DNA of 64,000 bases from Petrosia ficiformis. Lineage: Eukaryota > Porifera > Demospongiae > Haplosclerida > Petrosiidae. The position numbers and the translations under genes are program-made. Shown piece by piece: positions 61,101-64,000 of the stretch. The stretch lies in the NCBI GenBank assembly GCA_947044365.1, contig OX345636.1:36357212-36421211 (forward strand), written 5' to 3'. Below the pieces are notes generated by a model that did no database searches, was not told where the DNA came from, and was given only the letters and a program-made list of their open reading frames with translations. Every line of letters starts with the position of its first letter. Position 1 is the first letter of the stretch.

Positions 61101-61854
61101 GCTTTGACCTTTGCATCAATTTATTGCTTCCTCCAGGCCTGTATAGGTGTAATTACTGTTAATTTGTGTTTTCAATAATTACTAATTTGTGACAACAAAA
61201 TATTATCAAGAGATACTATAAAGCCTAGGAGTTAATTGCCTTCAGATCAAAACATATATCTTCCAGATAACAAACATCATCCTAACATGGCGATTTAAAC
61301 AGAATTATTCCTGGATGGTCCCAGTACAAATCCTTAATGCAAAGTGTGAAATTACCCAAATATATAGACTAGAGACACATCCAGTAAGTTGGGATTTAGA
61401 ACATTTGTGAAATCAGTATGCTTGAAGTTTTGTGTCAAATGGGAAACTATTCATTTCATGAAAAAAAGCTCAACTATATTTTTTTGTGTTCTATTACAAA
61501 TTGAACATTTTTACCTTTTATCCACATTCCCCATTACATTTTTAACTAAATCTTGCAAGCTGAAGTGGGTGTGGTGTTTTAGATAGGCTTTCACATAATA
61601 CTTTGGTATCTTTCCTTTCATTGCTAAGAATACTTCTGGAGGCATTAATTGCATTAGTTCCTTTGTCATTCGAACTGTTAGCAGCTGTGATATAATCCTG
61701 AGAACATCATAAATTTCTTTATCTACTTCATTATCATTTTTAGGATTGAACTCCTTGAGGAACTGTACAGCACTTTCAAGAGCTTCTTTAGTAAAGGTAG
61801 CTGCTAAAGTAGTAAGTGCATACTCAATATCCTCAAACACTTCTGAAGGCTCCT
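46178..61854 (-). CDS. RNF213/mysterin-like giant protein, partial (hinge to C-terminal region), more than 20 exons
   Basis: Minus strand. Clear exons include 61854-61515 (MQLMPPEVFLAMKGKIP, HHTHFSLQDLV), 59714-58555, 58242-57814, 57759-57190, 57131-57029, 56970-56879, 56407-56225, 56173-56001, 55850-55753 and then blocks around 55.6, 55.2, 54.6 and 54.2 kb. They continue with 49483-49338, about 49283-49030, 47747-47686, 47362-47246, 46837-46758, 46693-46542 and 46365-46178. Exon 59714-58555 reads KILCFSRTTSFLFESLPHEF, then HFILLLHFPSEDF, CYPTLFLDGWNHCYLDAIA. Near 54.4 kb is LPDLVDFYQWIHTQFPHYLT. These agree with the hinge and C-terminal part of RNF213-type AAA+ E3 ligases. No RING cysteine pattern was found in these exons, and the AAA+ core would lie upstream of 61854 or outside the window. 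Identification is by memory of family motifs. Confidence 0.6.
49519..49798 (+). repeat. 5' LTR (280 bp)
   Basis: Contains a CTATATAAG TATA-like box (about 49704) and three tandem copies of GAATCTTCCA. Identical to the 3' LTR apart from a 2-bp indel. Confidence 0.95.
49799..49815 (+). promoter_or_regulatory. Primer binding site for half-tRNA-iMet
   Basis: GGTTATGAGCCCAGCTT starts directly at the LTR end. It is complementary to the CAU anticodon stem-loop of initiator tRNA-Met, not to the tRNA 3' end. This is the half-tRNA priming known for Drosophila copia and Ty5. Confidence 0.75.
49839..53736 (+). pseudogene. Copia gag-pol polyprotein with one stop and one RNase H deletion
   Basis: The start is chosen as the first ATG at 49839 (a second ATG follows at once). 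Gag reads SNYPTWKLQCKMALI (UBN2-type) and the zinc knuckle CYNCQNYGHIQRNCP. The protease motif is DSGATCH. Pre-integrase LWH is followed by a TGA at 51123-51125, then RLEHIGENN in the same frame. The expected codon is Arg (CGA), so a single C-to-T change is likely. The integrase has CESCVNGK, HSDVCG and TDNGGEF. The reverse transcriptase has WVFKRK, MDVTATFLNG and YVDDIVIC. The RNase H begins YSDADW, then loses roughly 20 codons and shifts frame. The other frame resumes at TLVSWRSRKQPCVALSTTEA (53302-53736) and ends before the 3' LTR. The element cannot make a complete polyprotein. Confidence 0.93.
53719..53730 (+). promoter_or_regulatory. Polypurine tract
   Basis: AGTGAGGAGGAG directly before the 3' LTR, the expected plus-strand primer site. 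Confidence 0.75.
53731..54012 (+). repeat. 3' LTR (282 bp)
   Basis: Direct repeat of 49519-49798 with a 2-bp insertion (CTGTCGTTTAATT versus CTGTCTTAATT). Confidence 0.95.
59731..61514. other. Large intron of the minus-strand gene
   Basis: 1.8 kb without exon-like blocks between exons 61854-61515 and 59714-58555. Overlapping small frames at 59910-60149 have no motif. Confidence 0.5.
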
Positions 61855-62465
61855 TAAAAATTGTAAAAAAGTAAATAATTTAAAATCACGACAAAAAAAA
61901 CAATTATCTAGCATAGCATAATAAGTTATATACATCATTTATATTATTTATGAACTATGGGCATTAATGGATGTGGTTATGTATACATTTTACATATACA
62001 CCTCATCAAAAATTCAGTTGTTAAACCATAGTATTATTTATAAATCATGGCTGTATAAGTGCATAAGTGATATACCACCAGCTGGTGTTCAGACATTTTT
62101 ATGGATATACACTTCAGCTCTATGGGCTTGGGTTATATATCACATAAACATTCACCAGAGCAAGTCGTATATCCATCTCCTGATCGTGGTTTACATATTA
62201 TATATGCAATAATTGTTATAGTTATACCACAGTGCGTGGGCGATCGCCATGGAAACCTTTGATGTATCGCGGGAGGTATACGCCCATAACATGCCTGTAG
62301 ACAGGGAGATTTAGTGTCTAGCCACTAAATCATCTAATTGTATTTTTCACAGTTTTTACCGTAAATGCTAATTGGGATGTTACTATGGTTTCTACTCCAT
62401 AATCAAATGTGATTTAATTGCATACTTTTGTGTTACCATGGAATAAAATACATATAGGCCTGTTT
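61855..62465. other. No supported gene; upstream intron
   Basis: No clear exon. A frame at 61967-62212 on the plus strand is antisense to the gene and has no recognisable content. Confidence 0.4.
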
Positions 62466-62539
62466 GGGCATATAACACCCTTGAGATAATTGTCTCGAGC
62501 TACACCCTCGACCAATTATTTCATGGGTGTTATATGCCC
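62466..62539. repeat. Foldback hairpin
   Basis: GGGCATATAACACCC pairs with GGGTGTTATATGCCC, and ATAATTG with CAATTAT inside. The loop is GC-richer (TCGAGCTACACCCTCGA) and itself palindromic in part. It resembles the hairpin at 21122 in design, not in sequence. Confidence 0.85.
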
Positions 62540-62825
62540 ATAACTGCCTTCAACCAGGGCTATATCCTATACTTGTACATTGTAGAAGTAATGATAATCA
62601 TTCAATAACAATGACAAAACATGTAGGGATGTTTACCCAAAAATGATACGAACAAGGCAGGGGAAATACTGACAGAGTAGGTTAATGTAGGACCCAAATT
62701 TAAAAAAAAACCACTTCCATATAATCTTACATAACTAAAACTTTTTGTTATCTGTTTTATATTGGTGTAGGTACTTATGTAGAGTTATGCAGAAGTGGTT
62801 TGTTTAATTTTGGGTACTACACTAA

Positions 62826-62898
62826 CCTCCTTTGTTAGTACCATCCTGACCTTGCTCACATCCTTTTTGGGTTTTGACATCACTTTCATTTTTATCTG
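62826..62898 (-). CDS. Possible further upstream exon of the RNF213-like gene
   Basis: A short minus-strand block encodes KNESDVKTQKGCEQGQDG, with a CAG acceptor and a GTTAGT donor. Polar, low-complexity linker. Weak evidence. Confidence 0.25.
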
Positions 62899-63629
62899 AA
62901 TGGTGGATAATTTGCGAATATTTTTTGTAGATTATAGAAATGCTGGTCTAGGTTATTAAATCATACAATATAATTGCATTAACAACTCAATGTTTACATC
63001 ATAAATTTATAATTGTACATAGGTACAATTACGAGGATGCGTATATAATATTAAAATTATTATCGGTGTACAAATTTAATATTAATATTTATCATAATCT
63101 TTATTATGAGAATGTTTTTGATTACAAAAAGCATTACTATGCTTATGATTCAAACGTAACCAGCACTTTCCTTTCGCAGAGCAACTAGTACCAGCTTGTA
63201 TATTCTGAAGACATAAATGCACATGCAGAAATCAATTCCAGGGGCCGTGGAGGGGTTGTGGTCTTTCTGGTCTTACTTGAAAATATGTCTGATGGAACAC
63301 GTGTCAGGGACTTAATTCTAAGACAGCTTCTGTTCTGCTGTTGTGTCAGTTTAAGCCAGTTAGGTCCTTGAGAGAGATAGAAACAGGTGGGTTTGAATCT
63401 AGCTTTCAGATTAGAACAAACCTACATTCTACTGCCATCAAGGAATGTAATAGCTCAGATGGTAAGAGTGTCTCACTAAATATATCAGTAGACCCTAGTT
63501 GACTCTTTTTAGTTTTCCTTTGTTCCTAATTCTTTTATGCCTGCATATCTTATTAAAAGACAAGTAGGAGGAAGCAATCACTGGCTAGCAAAATTGATTT
63601 TAGGTCACTGGCTTTGCATTTTTGGTTAA
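62899..63629. other. No supported gene
   Basis: AT-rich DNA without exon-like blocks or repeats that I can recognise. Confidence 0.4.
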
Positions 63630-64000
63630 TACTGATGCACCGATACCAATATCAGCATTGGTATTGGCGGTATTCTTGCCGTATTGATAGGTATCGGCGA
63701 TATTTACTCACAGTTTCAACTTCACTGGTAGTAATTAAGTGACCCCTCCCCATTAGCTAACTAAAGATTGCGATCACTGGTTTCGAAAACATCAGAAGAA
63801 TGACGATATGTCAACTTCTACACTGTGGACCCACTTCAATGAGATAATGATTGATACAGAAGACACAAATTCACAAGGCCTATACAGCTGAAGTAATGGT
63901 GGAGATGTACCTTAAAGAGCCTGTGCAGTCTAGAGATACTAATCCTCTTGAATGAAGAAATTAGTATGGCAGGAGTTTAGCTAATTTGTCATGGAAATTA
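63630..64000 (+). mobile_element. Left end of a hAT-like element, running off the window
   Basis: TACTGATGCACCGATACC at 63630 is typical of hAT termini, followed by GGTATTGG and GGTATCGG subterminal motifs. A short frame at 63810 (MSTSTLWTHFNE) resembles the start of a BED finger but ends at a TGA after about 27 codons. The right end lies beyond 64000. Confidence 0.45.

Overview
The window looks like intron-rich, AT-rich nuclear DNA from an early-branching metazoan. A sponge-like genome is my best guess. The reasons are very short GT-AG introns (about 50-100 bp), host genes of metazoan type (a giant RNF213/mysterin-like gene, a SAM-domain protein), many DNA transposons with 8-bp or TA target duplications, and a Copia LTR element. 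No bacterial operons, rRNA or tRNA genes were recognised. The organism call is inference; the gene structures are read from the sequence.

Layout. 0-5 kb: decayed hAT and pogo/Tigger pieces and one possible minus-strand host exon. 5.39-14.1 kb: a large unit bounded by 38-bp terminal inverted repeats (TIRs). It holds a 4-kb array of a 61-bp repeat built from the same half-sites as the TIRs, followed by an intron-containing gene set with a RING-like Cys/His cluster, a Josephin-like protease and a Ulp1/SENP-like protease. Both proteases are broken by 4-bp insertions. 15.3-16.8 kb: an internally deleted pogo/Tigger element. 17.8-20.7 kb: a hAT MITE and a BED-finger hAT element with an inverted piece inside its transposase. 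21-31 kb: foldback hairpins, microsatellites, a tandem segmental duplication, and a three-exon minus-strand gene of unknown function with matching splice phases. 31.8-32.4 kb: a decayed SWIM-finger gene. 33.76-38.57 kb: a complete TIR element with a 9-bp target duplication. It carries a RecQ-type helicase (+) converging on a six-exon DUF6589-family gene (-). A foldback MITE with related ends and its own 9-bp duplication sits 500 bp upstream. 38.8-39.3 kb: a SAM-domain gene. 40.0-42.2 kb: a ZMYM1-like hAT element with a perfect 8-bp duplication.

42-62 kb is mainly one long minus-strand gene of many small exons, which I read as an RNF213-like protein covering the hinge and C-terminal part. A 4.5-kb Copia element with almost identical LTRs is inserted antisense in what was a 56-bp intron. 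The last 2 kb hold little except a hairpin and the start of another hAT-like element.

The best candidates for something undescribed are the RecQ + DUF6589 element with its related MITE, and the Josephin/Ulp1 element whose terminal binding-site-like motif has been amplified into a higher-order tandem array.
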